Below, in pieces: positions 24,090 to 31,719 of a stretch of DNA of 43,014 bases. This DNA is from Acidimicrobiia bacterium (GTDB lineage Bacteria; Actinomycetota; Acidimicrobiia; Spongiisociales; ZC4RG35): contig JAICNB010000023.1 in the NCBI GenBank assembly GCA_025928935.1, positions 1 to 43,014 on the forward strand, in the 5' to 3' direction. Position 1 is the stretch's first letter; each line of letters begins with the position of its first letter. A model generated the notes under the pieces. That model had not been told where the DNA came from and searched no databases. It saw only the letters and a list, made by a program, of their open reading frames with translations. The position numbers were made by a program, and so were the translations under genes.

Positions 24090-25099
24090 GGGCTCTCCCC
24101 AGGTATCCCCCACACGGACTCGAGGCGTTTCTCCCTCGGCCGGATCACCACGGCGCCACAAGTCGCCACTTCCTCGGGCGATGAAGCGCGTCGCGCTATC
24201 GATGGCTCGGCGAAGAACGCATCGAGGTCCTGGGCCAGCTCCGAGCCACGCTCCAGTCTGGTGGCGCTGCCGGTGACGTGCTCCGGTGTTCGCTCACCCT
24301 CCTCGAGCCGTGTCCCATCGTCGAGGCAGTGGTTGGTGTGGACGAACGGAGAAGCGGTGACAGGGGTGACCTCGATCGTGCCCGGCATGGCCTCGATGTT
24401 CGCCCCCGACCCGTCTGGCCCCATCACCAGGTAATTGTGCCCCCCGGCGAGGTCGGCCGAGGTAACAGCTTCGATTGCAGAATCCAGGTCGGTCTGCTGG
24501 AGGACCTTCCTGACCACGAATGGCCAGGTCACACCGGGCTTCCCGACCGACGTCAGGTTGTTGATGCCCACGCCGATCCCGGCCTCGTTCATGCCGATCT
24601 GACCCAGGCACCCCGCCGTCGTCTGGACCACCGCGTCGGGACCGGAGATCGGGTCGAGCTTGAGCATCACCACATAGTCGCCCGCCGAGGCGTGCATGTC
24701 CCAGGTCTGGGCCAGGACCCCGTTGATCGGATCGAGGACGGCGGTGCAATCGTCCTCGATCGGCGCCCAGCCGGCGTGAGCGCGAACCACGTCGACCAAA
24801 TCGGTGAATCCCCCAACCACAACTGCCTCGGCCAGGCTGATCCCCGCCGCCTCGGCCATCGCAGCCATCTCCTCGTAGAGCTCGGTCGAGTAATCGAGGT
24901 GATAGGGCAGAGTGGCCTCCGCCAGGCTCAAGACGGTATCGACCTGGGCCGGCCTTCCGGCCCAGGTCGCGTCGCCGGACAGACCCAGACGATCATCGAG
25001 GTAGTCGCGGATCATCAGCCTGCACTCCGACCCATGCACCCGACCGAAGTCGGCGGGATCGCCATAGATCTCGAGCACCCGGAGCGGCCCACTGTTCAT
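24068..25099 (-). CDS. C45-family acyltransferase/hydrolase (acyl-CoA:6-APA acyltransferase-like)
   Basis: 343 residues of the Ntn-type C45 family (penicillin acyltransferase relatives), which self-cleave before a nucleophilic Cys and act on amide bonds. The expected cleavage site is EDDC at C118 (EDDCTAVLDP), followed by the family pieces AQTWDMHA, GCLGQIGMNEAGIGVGINN and GHNYLVMG. The N terminus has YGDPADFGRVHGSE. No signal peptide is seen. A TACCGT element lies seven bases before the ATG. Bacterial members are mostly uncharacterised; with the coupled GNAT it might remove or exchange acyl groups on amines (inference). Confidence 0.85.
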   Translation of the reverse strand: MNSGPLRVLEIYGDPADFGRVHGSECRLMIRDYLDDRLGLSGDATWAGRPAQVDTVLSLAEATLPYHLDYSTELYEEMAAMAEAAGISLAEAVVVGGFTDLVDVVRAHAGWAPIEDDCTAVLDPINGVLAQTWDMHASAGDYVVMLKLDPISGPDAVVQTTAGCLGQIGMNEAGIGVGINNLTSVGKPGVTWPFVVRKVLQQTDLDSAIEAVTSADLAGGHNYLVMGPDGSGANIEAMPGTIEVTPVTASPFVHTNHCLDDGTRLEEGERTPEHVTGSATRLERGSELAQDLDAFFAEPSIARRASSPEEVATCGAVVIRPREKRLESVWGIPGESPWESFQL

Positions 25100-25106
25100 G
25101 GGGTCA

Positions 25107-25112
25107 ACGGTA
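25107..25112 (-). promoter_or_regulatory. -10 element of the C45 gene (leaderless layout)
   Basis: TACCGT on the minus strand, seven bases before the ATG. Confidence 0.45.
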
Positions 25113-25266
25113 ATGCACCCTCCCTCTCCCGTAATTGGGTTCCCCCGTGTCGCATATGACACCGCACGGTCCCAATTTCGATCCGGTCCGGTCCGGAACC
25201 GTATGGAGGCTCGTCTCGTCCAACCGCCAAGCCCCGAGATCGGGGTCTGAAGAGGAGAAGACAGAC

Positions 25267-26202
25267 ATGAGACGAGTGGCATTGATCATCGCCCTCGGCC
25301 TGACCCTGGCTGCTTGCAGCGGCGCCGAGGGAGGCGACACGACGGCGGCCGAGGCGGAGGTCTTCGCCAACGCCGACCAGGCGACTGGGACGACCTCGGC
25401 CGGAGAGGGAGCACCCGCTGCGGGTGAGGGCGACATCGCCGTCGACATCGAACTGGCCCAGGACCGGATGGTGATCCGCAACGCCGAGCTCCAGCTCGAG
25501 GCCGACGACACGAGAGCGGCGCTGGATCGCATCATCGCTCTCACCGAGGCGGCCGGGGGGTTCGTCGCCGACGCGACGGTTCACCCGGTGCAGGATCCGC
25601 AGGACCAGCCTGCGGCGAACATCACCCTGCGCATCCCGTCCGACGAGTTGACGCGGGTCATGGACGGGATCAAGGACAGCGTCGAGAAGGTGGTCTCGGA
25701 AGCGCAGACGGCCGATGACGTCACCGAGCAGTTCATCGACCTGGAGGCGCGGCTGACCAATCTGGAGGCACTGGAGGTCGAGCTGCGGGCCCTTCTCACC
25801 GAGGTGCGGCAGCAGCCCGACGCGGACCCGGACAAGCTGCTCAGGGTCTTCAACGAGATCGCCGCAGTGCGGGGTCAGATCGAGCAGATCGAGGGTCAGC
25901 TCGAGTATCTGGAGAACGTGGTCGACCTGGCCACCCTCACGATTGGCCTCGCCCCGACCCCCGCGGTCGTGCCCATTGCCGACGACACCTGGGAGCCGAT
26001 CGAAGTGGCCCGCGATGCCCTGCGCAACCTGGTCAATGGGGTCCAGGGGGTGGCCGACTGGGCGATCCACTTCGCCCTCTACACGCTGCCGATGTTGTTG
26101 ATCCTGCTCGGTGTCCCGGCTGCGGTGGGGATCTACGTCTACCGCCGGTGGCGGAAGCGTCCCCCGTCGGCGCCAACGGCACCGATGCCCAGCGAGTCCT
26201 GA
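25267..26202 (+). CDS. DUF4349-containing lipoprotein
   Basis: 311 residues. A lipoprotein signal (MRRVALIIALGLTLAAC, lipidated Cys 17), an acidic Ala/Gly/Thr spacer, then the DUF4349 domain: IRNAELQLEADDTRAALDRI, FVADATV, ITLRIPSDELTRVMD, a long coiled coil (about 145-215) and LATLTIGLAPT. A C-terminal membrane helix (LPMLLILLGVPAAVGIYVYRRW) ends with a basic tail. GAGGAG precedes the ATG. The family sits at the cell envelope in many bacteria; function unknown. Confidence 0.9.
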   Translation: MRRVALIIALGLTLAACSGAEGGDTTAAEAEVFANADQATGTTSAGEGAPAAGEGDIAVDIELAQDRMVIRNAELQLEADDTRAALDRIIALTEAAGGFVADATVHPVQDPQDQPAANITLRIPSDELTRVMDGIKDSVEKVVSEAQTADDVTEQFIDLEARLTNLEALEVELRALLTEVRQQPDADPDKLLRVFNEIAAVRGQIEQIEGQLEYLENVVDLATLTIGLAPTPAVVPIADDTWEPIEVARDALRNLVNGVQGVADWAIHFALYTLPMLLILLGVPAAVGIYVYRRWRKRPPSAPTAPMPSES

Positions 26203-26227
26203 GGCATCGCTTTTCGGGTGGGGTGGG

Positions 26228-27580
26228 TCATGGCCAGTCCAGACCCACCCCGCCTTGATCGATGAGGGACTGGACCGTCGATTTCAACTGTCCGGAGGTG
26301 AGGAACGCTTCGAGGTGAGCACCCGGGCACAGCGTGGCGGCGTGGTCTGAATGACCGCTGATCGTCGCCGGCGAGACCCCGTAGTGCTCGGATGCCCAGG
26401 CGAGCACCGCGGCAAGCGAATCGAGTTGCGCCGGGGTGGGATGATCGATCTCGAAGTCTCCCTCCACCACCACCAGGAAGTGACCCGCGGTGTCGTAGGC
26501 GGTGCCGGTGTCACCCCGGAAGGCGGGGTCGCGGCCCTCGTAGACCGTGCCATCCACACCGATGATCACGTGATAGGCGAGGTCGGGCCAGCCCTGCCCA
26601 CTCATGTGCCAGTCCTGCCAACCGCGGTACTGGGGTGGGCCCGTCGTCGTCCTCTGCGTTCCGGCATGATGGATGGTGAGACGCGACACGCTGTGCGTGG
26701 AAAATCGCCCGATGTCGGCGGGCCGGGCTCCCCATTCCTCCCTGGAGATCATCGTGATGATGCGGGCCGGGCCGGGCGGCGGCTCCGGTAGCACTCCGAA
26801 GTCTCCCGCTATGGGCATGCCCGAGCCCGGGATGGTCATGTCGGCGACACCCGTCGAGTTGGAATTGCGGAGGTATGTCGTCGCCGTCGCAGGGCGGTGC
26901 AGCCCAACAGTGTCGAATCCATCCCCGTCCCAGTCGCCGGCGAAGGGTAGGTCTCCCGGATCGCCGTAGAAATAGGAGACGTCGGCGGCTCCGGCCGCGT
27001 GCTCGTTGGTCAGGTAGACGAAGCCGTCGGAGTGTCGACGCAGACCGATGGTGTCGACCCGGTCCCCATCCCAGTCCCCGGCGAAGGGGACGTCACCCGG
27101 GTTACCGAAGCGATACGACTGGTCTGCCCGTCCCAGGCCCCCGCCATCACGCCCGAGTTCGTTGATCACGTGGACGCTTGCATCCGCCGGCCGGTAGATG
27201 GAGAGGGTGTCGCACCCGTCGCCGTCGAAGTCGCCTGCAACGGGGACATCGCCCGGGTTGCCGAACATGAACGTCAGCTCGGCCGGCCCCGTGCTGCTGC
27301 TGTTGCGCAGGAACACCTGGCCGGTGGACCTGCGATACAGACCAGGAGTGTCGACACCATCACAGTCCCAGTCGCCGGCGAACGGCACGTCCGACGGATT
27401 GCCATAGAGAAAGCTGAGCCGCCCACCGGTGACCGGGTCGATCAGCCACCACTGGCCGTCCTGGTCGACCATCCCGACCGAATCACGTCCCGAGACCTGG
27501 GCGGCGGCGGGCATGGCGAGGGACAACAGGACGAGACACCCGACGAGAAGATGGAGACGTGATGCCGAAGGAAGGGGCAG
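26228..27580 (-). CDS. Secreted N-acetylmuramoyl-L-alanine amidase (PGRP type) with FG-GAP-like repeats
   Basis: About 450 residues. After a signal peptide (SRLHLLVGCLVLLSLAMPAAA-Q) come four copies of a roughly 48-residue repeat (core FGNPGDVPFAGDWDGDG) and part of a fifth, then an Amidase_2/PGRP domain with ISREEWGARP, LTIHHAG, YHVIIGVDGTVYEGRD and GHSDHAATLCPG holding the His and Cys zinc ligands. It should cleave peptidoglycan or sense muropeptides outside the cell. No ATG, GTG or TTG lies in frame between the upstream potD stop and the signal peptide. CTG at 27580, after a GGGAAGGGG stretch, is the best placed start; the next ATG (27514) would remove the signal peptide. Confidence 0.8.
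   Translation of the reverse strand: MPLPSASRLHLLVGCLVLLSLAMPAAAQVSGRDSVGMVDQDGQWWLIDPVTGGRLSFLYGNPSDVPFAGDWDCDGVDTPGLYRRSTGQVFLRNSSSTGPAELTFMFGNPGDVPVAGDFDGDGCDTLSIYRPADASVHVINELGRDGGGLGRADQSYRFGNPGDVPFAGDWDGDRVDTIGLRRHSDGFVYLTNEHAAGAADVSYFYGDPGDLPFAGDWDGDGFDTVGLHRPATATTYLRNSNSTGVADMTIPGSGMPIAGDFGVLPEPPPGPARIITMISREEWGARPADIGRFSTHSVSRLTIHHAGTQRTTTGPPQYRGWQDWHMSGQGWPDLAYHVIIGVDGTVYEGRDPAFRGDTGTAYDTAGHFLVVVEGDFEIDHPTPAQLDSLAAVLAWASEHYGVSPATISGHSDHAATLCPGAHLEAFLTSGQLKSTVQSLIDQGGVGLDWP
26790..27420 (-). repeat. Tandem FG-GAP-like protein repeats (4.5 units)
   Basis: Units of about 48 codons with core F-G-N-P-G-D-x-P-x-A-G-D-W-D-G-D-G-x-D-T-x-G-L-x-R. The Asp-rich DWDGDG loops look like calcium sites of beta-propeller blades. 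The cores are also conserved at DNA level (CCCAGTCGCCGGCGAA recurs), so the array is prone to recombination. The third unit has DGDR in place of DGDG. Confidence 0.75.
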
Positions 27581-27592
27581 GAAGCCCCTTCC
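27570..27592 (-). terminator. Hairpin after potD
   Basis: GGAAGGGGC and GCCCCTTCC form a perfect 9-bp stem with a five-base loop, one base after the potD stop. There is no T run. It overlaps the probable start of the amidase gene, so it could also act on translation. Confidence 0.4.
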
Positions 27593-27593
27593 C

Positions 27594-28727
27594 TCAGCCC
27601 TTCGCCTGAGCCAGGTAGTCGGTGAAGTTGATCTCGTAGTCGCCGGTGTCCTCGATGATCTCGAGACCTTCGGCTTCGAAGGTCGGGGCATAGAAGTCGA
27701 GCACCTCTTGATCCACACCTTCCATCGCCGCTTCATTGGGGGTCCCGTAGTAGTTCCAGTTGGTGAGGGTGGCCCCGTTACCGGCATCGAGGATGTAGTT
27801 CATGAACGTGAACGCCGTGCAGGGGTGCTCGGCATTGGCCGGCACCGCCATGTTGTCGATCCAGAGAGTCGCCCCCTCCTCCGGGAGGATGTACTCGTAG
27901 TCATCGGGGTTCTCGGCCTCGCCGATGCCGATGATCATGTTCCCCGAGTACCCGTGCGAGACGGCCACCTCTCCGGCGACCAGCGCTTCGTCGTACTGGT
28001 CGGAGTCGAAGGTGGCGATGTGCTCGATGTTGCCCGAGATCGTGTCGGTGGCTTCCTGCAGATGCTCGAGATCGGTGTCGTTTAGCGAGTAGCCCAGGTA
28101 CTTGAGGGCGGCGCCCATAGCCTCCCTGGGGTCGTTCAAGACCGAGACGCCACCCGGGAAATCAGCCGTGAGCTCGGGATCGAAGATCAAGGCCCAGCTC
28201 CGGGGGAAGTCCTCACCCACCACCGAGACATTCACCCCCAGGCCGGTGGTGCCGTATTGGTAGGCAGCCGAGTACTCCGGTCCCGGGTCGTAGGGGAGCT
28301 CGGTGAACCTGGCCAAGAGGTTGGACAAGTTGGGCACCGCCTCGTCGTTGACCGGGGCGAGGAGCCCGTTCTGGATCATGATGCCGACCATGTAGTCCGA
28401 CGGCACGATCAGGTCGTAGACGGCTCCCGCCTGCATCTGGGCGAGAAGGGCTTCGTTGGACTCGTAGAAGTCCTCTACCACGTCCACGGCGTACTGCTCC
28501 TCGAATGCCGTGACCAGCTCCGGATCCAGGTATTCGGACCAGTTGTACAGATTGAGGTCGCCGTCGACCTCATCGAGAGCGCAACTGGCGCCGGTCGCCC
28601 CTTCGGGCGACTCACCCCCCTCGGCCGAGGTGCCGTCAGGTTCCTCGGCCCCTTCGTCGCCACCACAGGCGGCAACGAAGAGCGCAAGCACCATCAATGG
28701 GGCGATGAGTCTCGACAAGCGTCGCAT
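27594..28727 (-). CDS. potD: Spermidine/putrescine-binding lipoprotein PotD
   Basis: 377 residues. The solute-binding subunit of a polyamine ABC importer, anchored outside the membrane. Lipoprotein signal with Cys 21 (ALFVAAC), then an acidic spacer and the PotD fold: LNLYNWSEYLDPELVTAFEEQ, YDLIVPSDYMV, YQYGTTGLGVN, SVLNDPREAMGAALKYLGYSLN and TLWIDNMAVP. The NWSEY and TTG pieces are usual for PotD/PotF. A good GGGAGGA ribosome site precedes the ATG. It is the last Pot gene, 78 bp after potC with a possible own promoter. Confidence 0.93.
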   Translation of the reverse strand: MRRLSRLIAPLMVLALFVAACGGDEGAEEPDGTSAEGGESPEGATGASCALDEVDGDLNLYNWSEYLDPELVTAFEEQYAVDVVEDFYESNEALLAQMQAGAVYDLIVPSDYMVGIMIQNGLLAPVNDEAVPNLSNLLARFTELPYDPGPEYSAAYQYGTTGLGVNVSVVGEDFPRSWALIFDPELTADFPGGVSVLNDPREAMGAALKYLGYSLNDTDLEHLQEATDTISGNIEHIATFDSDQYDEALVAGEVAVSHGYSGNMIIGIGEAENPDDYEYILPEEGATLWIDNMAVPANAEHPCTAFTFMNYILDAGNGATLTNWNYYGTPNEAAMEGVDQEVLDFYAPTFEAEGLEIIEDTGDYEINFTDYLAQAKG

Positions 28728-28760
28728 CAGGCTTCCTCCCAGAATCCCGGAATTGCCGAC

Positions 28761-28766
28761 ACCTTA
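28761..28766 (-). promoter_or_regulatory. Possible -10 element for potD
   Basis: TAAGGT on the minus strand in the 78-bp gap between potC and potD, 33 bases before the ATG. A separate promoter would explain the higher need for binding protein; no -35 is evident. Confidence 0.3.
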
Positions 28767-28805
28767 TTCCACGTCCCGAACTTTGGGAGCGCGAGGTGGC
28801 GGGCG

Positions 28806-29687
28806 CTAGTCCGTCGAGAACTCCTCGAGCAGTGCCTCGGGGTCGGCCAGTCGCTGCCCCCGGGCCTCTGCCCCTCTCTGGAACCCGAGCGAGATGGCGA
28901 CGAGCACCATCGATGCGACGAGCATCACGGTGCTGACGGCGTTGATGAGGGGGGTCACCCCCCTCCGCACCAGGCCGAACACGTACACCGGGAGGGTGGT
29001 CGACCCGGCGCCGGACACGAACTGGGTGACGACCACGTCGTCGAGTGAGAGGGTGAGGGCGAGAAGGGCCCCTCCGGCCACGCCGGGAGCGATGAGGGGC
29101 AGGGTCACCTTGCGGAAAGCCTGCCACCGGTTGGCGTACAGGTCGGCCGCCGCCTCCTCGAGCGAGCTGTCGAGCTGGGAGAGGCGGGCCCGCACCACCA
29201 CCGCCACGAAGGAGATGCAGAAGGCGATGTGGGCGAGGGTGATGGTCATCAAACCGCTGGTCAGGTGGATGCCGAGCAGGTCGTCGAGGATGCCGAAGGC
29301 CTGGAAGAAGAAGATGAGCAGCATGACGGCCATGGTCACGTCGGGGATGATGATGGGCAGATAGGCGATCCCGTCGAGGGTCCCCCTCCCCCGGAACCGA
29401 TACCTCTCCAGGGCGATGGCCAGCATCGTCCCCAGGACCGTGGAGACGATCGTGGCGAACAGGGCAACCACCAGCGAGTTGCGAAGGGCGCCCATGACCC
29501 GGTCGTCCTGGAACATCTCGCCGTACCACCGGAATGAGGCCTCGGTCCAGATCCCCACGTTGTTGTTGTCGTTGAAGGAGAAGACGATGAGGAGGACGAT
29601 CGGGGCATAGAAGAAGAGGAACAGCAGCCAGGCGTTGAGCCCGAGGAGCCGATGGGCGAGTCCGCCGGGGGTGGTGCCCTCGTTCAC
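28806..29687 (-). CDS. potC: Spermidine/putrescine ABC transporter permease PotC
   Basis: 293 residues with six membrane helices. The second permease of the polyamine importer. YAPIVLLIVFSFND is the typical PotC N-terminal helix, and the EAA loop that contacts the ATPase reads EEAAADLYANRWQAFRKVTLPLIAPG. The start is GTG at 29687, overlapping the potB stop as GTGA. Confidence 0.93.
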   Translation of the reverse strand: MNEGTTPGGLAHRLLGLNAWLLFLFFYAPIVLLIVFSFNDNNNVGIWTEASFRWYGEMFQDDRVMGALRNSLVVALFATIVSTVLGTMLAIALERYRFRGRGTLDGIAYLPIIIPDVTMAVMLLIFFFQAFGILDDLLGIHLTSGLMTITLAHIAFCISFVAVVVRARLSQLDSSLEEAAADLYANRWQAFRKVTLPLIAPGVAGGALLALTLSLDDVVVTQFVSGAGSTTLPVYVFGLVRRGVTPLINAVSTVMLVASMVLVAISLGFQRGAEARGQRLADPEALLEEFSTD

Positions 29688-30643
29688 AACGTTTTCGCCC
29701 CGGCCCGGAAGTAGAAGATCGTCGCCACCAGCATCACGAACATCACCGCAAATGAGAGCGCAGACCCGAACGGCCAGTTGCGGGCGGCGAGGAACTGGCT
29801 GACGATGTAATCGCCCATCAACACGGTTCGCGCCCCGCCCAGCAGGGCCGGGGTCACATAGGCGCCCAGCGACGGGATGAAGACGAGGATCGAGCCGGCC
29901 ACCACCCCGGGCATGGAAAGGGGCAGCGTGACCTTGCGGAACGCAGTCCATCCATCGGCGTAGAGGTCACGGGCTGCCTCCACCAGGCGCCAATCCATCC
30001 GTTCCAGGGCTGCGTAGAGGGGTAGGACCATGAAGGGCATGAACCCATAGACCAGGCCGATCAGGACGGCGACGTTGGTGAAGAGCAGCCGGAACGGCTC
30101 GCCCCCCAAGGCCTGGCTTATCTGCGACAGGGGGCCTTCCGAGCCGAGGATCACCCGCCAGGCGTAGGTCCGGACCAGGAAATTCGACCAGAAGGGGATC
30201 ATCACCAATACCAGGAGGATGTTCCGCATCCGTGGGCCCCTGGTCGCGATGTAGAAGGCAAACGGATAGGCGAGGGCGAGGCAGATCGCGGTGGTGACCG
30301 TCGCCAGCAAGAACGATCTGACGAAGATCTCCAGGACTTCGGCCGAGAACAGGCGCCGATAGGAATCCAGGTTCCAGCCCTCCAGGACCGTCTGGCCCGT
30401 TGCGTCCCTGGTTGCGAAGGAGTAGACGAAGACGAGGAGCAGTGGGACCACGAAGAGCAGGACGAGATAGACGAAGGACGGCAGCGCGATGAATAAGCCC
30501 CGCCTCGCCTCGGCTCGCCTCGAGGCCTTCTCCAACTCGGGGGTGACCGGTGCCGCCGTCTCGGGCTTCGATATTGGAGGCCCGGGTGGTGGGAGGGGAG
30601 AGCTCCCGGGTGGTGGGGTGGGTGGGATCTCCGACACCGCCAT
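29684..30643 (-). CDS. potB: Spermidine/putrescine ABC transporter permease PotB
   Basis: 319 residues. The first permease of the polyamine importer. A Pro-rich cytoplasmic N terminus of about 50 residues precedes the helices, longer than in most PotB proteins. Helix 1 is LPSFVYLVLLFVVPLLLVFVYSF, and the EAA loop reads VEAARDLYADGWTAFRKVTLPLSMPG. The ATG at 30643 shares one base with the potA stop (TGATG). Confidence 0.93.
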   Translation of the reverse strand: MAVSEIPPTPPPGSSPLPPPGPPISKPETAAPVTPELEKASRRAEARRGLFIALPSFVYLVLLFVVPLLLVFVYSFATRDATGQTVLEGWNLDSYRRLFSAEVLEIFVRSFLLATVTTAICLALAYPFAFYIATRGPRMRNILLVLVMIPFWSNFLVRTYAWRVILGSEGPLSQISQALGGEPFRLLFTNVAVLIGLVYGFMPFMVLPLYAALERMDWRLVEAARDLYADGWTAFRKVTLPLSMPGVVAGSILVFIPSLGAYVTPALLGGARTVLMGDYIVSQFLAARNWPFGSALSFAVMFVMLVATIFYFRAGAKTL

Positions 30644-31719
30644 CAGGAGGTCACAAGGTTCGCCGCCTCCGGGCTCCACACCAGATAAGCCTCGTCGCCC
30701 ACCTCGTAGAGGTCGACACCGGGGCGATTCTCCTCCTTGACCTCGATCTCGGTCCCGATGCCGCCGTCCACGTCGTAGAAGTGGACGTCGCCGTAATAGA
30801 GCCTCCGCAGCACCTTCACCCGGACCCTGTTGTGACCGCTCGGGATCTCCTCGTCCAGGTCGTAGAGAGCGAGACGCTCGGGGCGTAGCGCCAGGGTGAT
30901 CTTCCCCTGGGACGGCGGTGTGCCGCTTCCCACCGCGATCTCCGCCCCGTTGGCCAGGCTCGCCTTCCCAGACCCGTTCATCGTCACATCGACGAGGTTG
31001 ATATCCCCGATGAAGTCGGCGACGAAGCGAGAGTTGGGGTTCTCGTATATCTCCTCGGAGGCCCCGACCTGGAGCAGGCTCCCCTCATTCATGACCCCGA
31101 TCCGATCCGACATGGTCAGGGCTTCCTCCTGATCATGGGTCACGTAGACGAATGTGATCCCGACCCTTCCCTGGAGATCCTTCAACTCGACCTGCATCGC
31201 CTGTCGCAGCTTGAGGTCGAGGGCGCCCAGCGGCTCGTCGAGGAGGAGCACCTCCGGCTCGTTTACCAGGGCCCGGGCCAATGCCACCCGCTGCTGCATG
31301 CCCCCGGATAGCTGGCTCGGCTTGGCGTCGGCTCTCTTGGTGAGCTGCACCTGGTCGAGCACCCGGCTCACCCGCTTCTGCACCTCCGACTTCTCCACCT
31401 TCAGCATGTTGAGGCCGAAGGCCACGTTCTCGAACACGGTCATGTGGGGGAACAGCGCATATGACTGAAACACCGTGTTGACCGGTCTGTCGTTGGGAGG
31501 GCTGAGACCCATCTCCACCCCGTGGATACGGATGCTGCCCTCGGTGGGGAACTCGAAGCCGGCGATCATCCGCAGCGTGGTCGTCTTCCCGCACCCGGAT
31601 GGCCCGAGCAGGGAGAAGAACTCCCCGTCCTCGATGACGAGGTCGATCCCGGCGACCGCCACCACGTCGTCGCCAAACCGCTTCACCACACCTGCCAGCT
31701 CCACCGCAGGGTTCACCAT
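30643..31719 (-). CDS. potA: Spermidine/putrescine ABC transporter ATPase PotA
   Basis: 358 residues. It hydrolyses ATP to power polyamine import. Walker [10 protein letters not shown] (K45), Q loop [13 protein letters not shown], signature [15 protein letters not shown], Walker [13 protein letters not shown] and the H loop [10 protein letters not shown] are all present. A TOBE domain forms the C terminus ([14 protein letters not shown]...). Its start shares one base with the amidohydrolase stop (TGATG). Confidence 0.95.
   Translation of the reverse strand: MVNPAVELAGVVKRFGDDVVAVAGIDLVIEDGEFFSLLGPSGCGKTTTLRMIAGFEFPTEGSIRIHGVEMGLSPPNDRPVNTVFQSYALFPHMTVFENVAFGLNMLKVEKSEVQKRVSRVLDQVQLTKRADAKPSQLSGGMQQRVALARALVNEPEVLLLDEPLGALDLKLRQAMQVELKDLQGRVGITFVYVTHDQEEALTMSDRIGVMNEGSLLQVGASEEIYENPNSRFVADFIGDINLVDVTMNGSGKASLANGAEIAVGSGTPPSQGKITLALRPERLALYDLDEEIPSGHNRVRVKVLRRLYYGDVHFYDVDGGIGTEIEVKEENRPGVDLYEVGDEAYLVWSPEAANLVTS

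Noticed and set aside
24278-26070. Long open frames antisense to the C45 gene and to the DUF4349 lipoprotein
   Set aside because: Composition is that of reverse-strand high-GC shadows, and both sense genes have strong family features.
27594-27787. ATG at 27787 as the start of the amidase gene
   Set aside because: The first 69 codons would be out of frame within potD, with basic shadow-like composition, and would bury the signal peptide.
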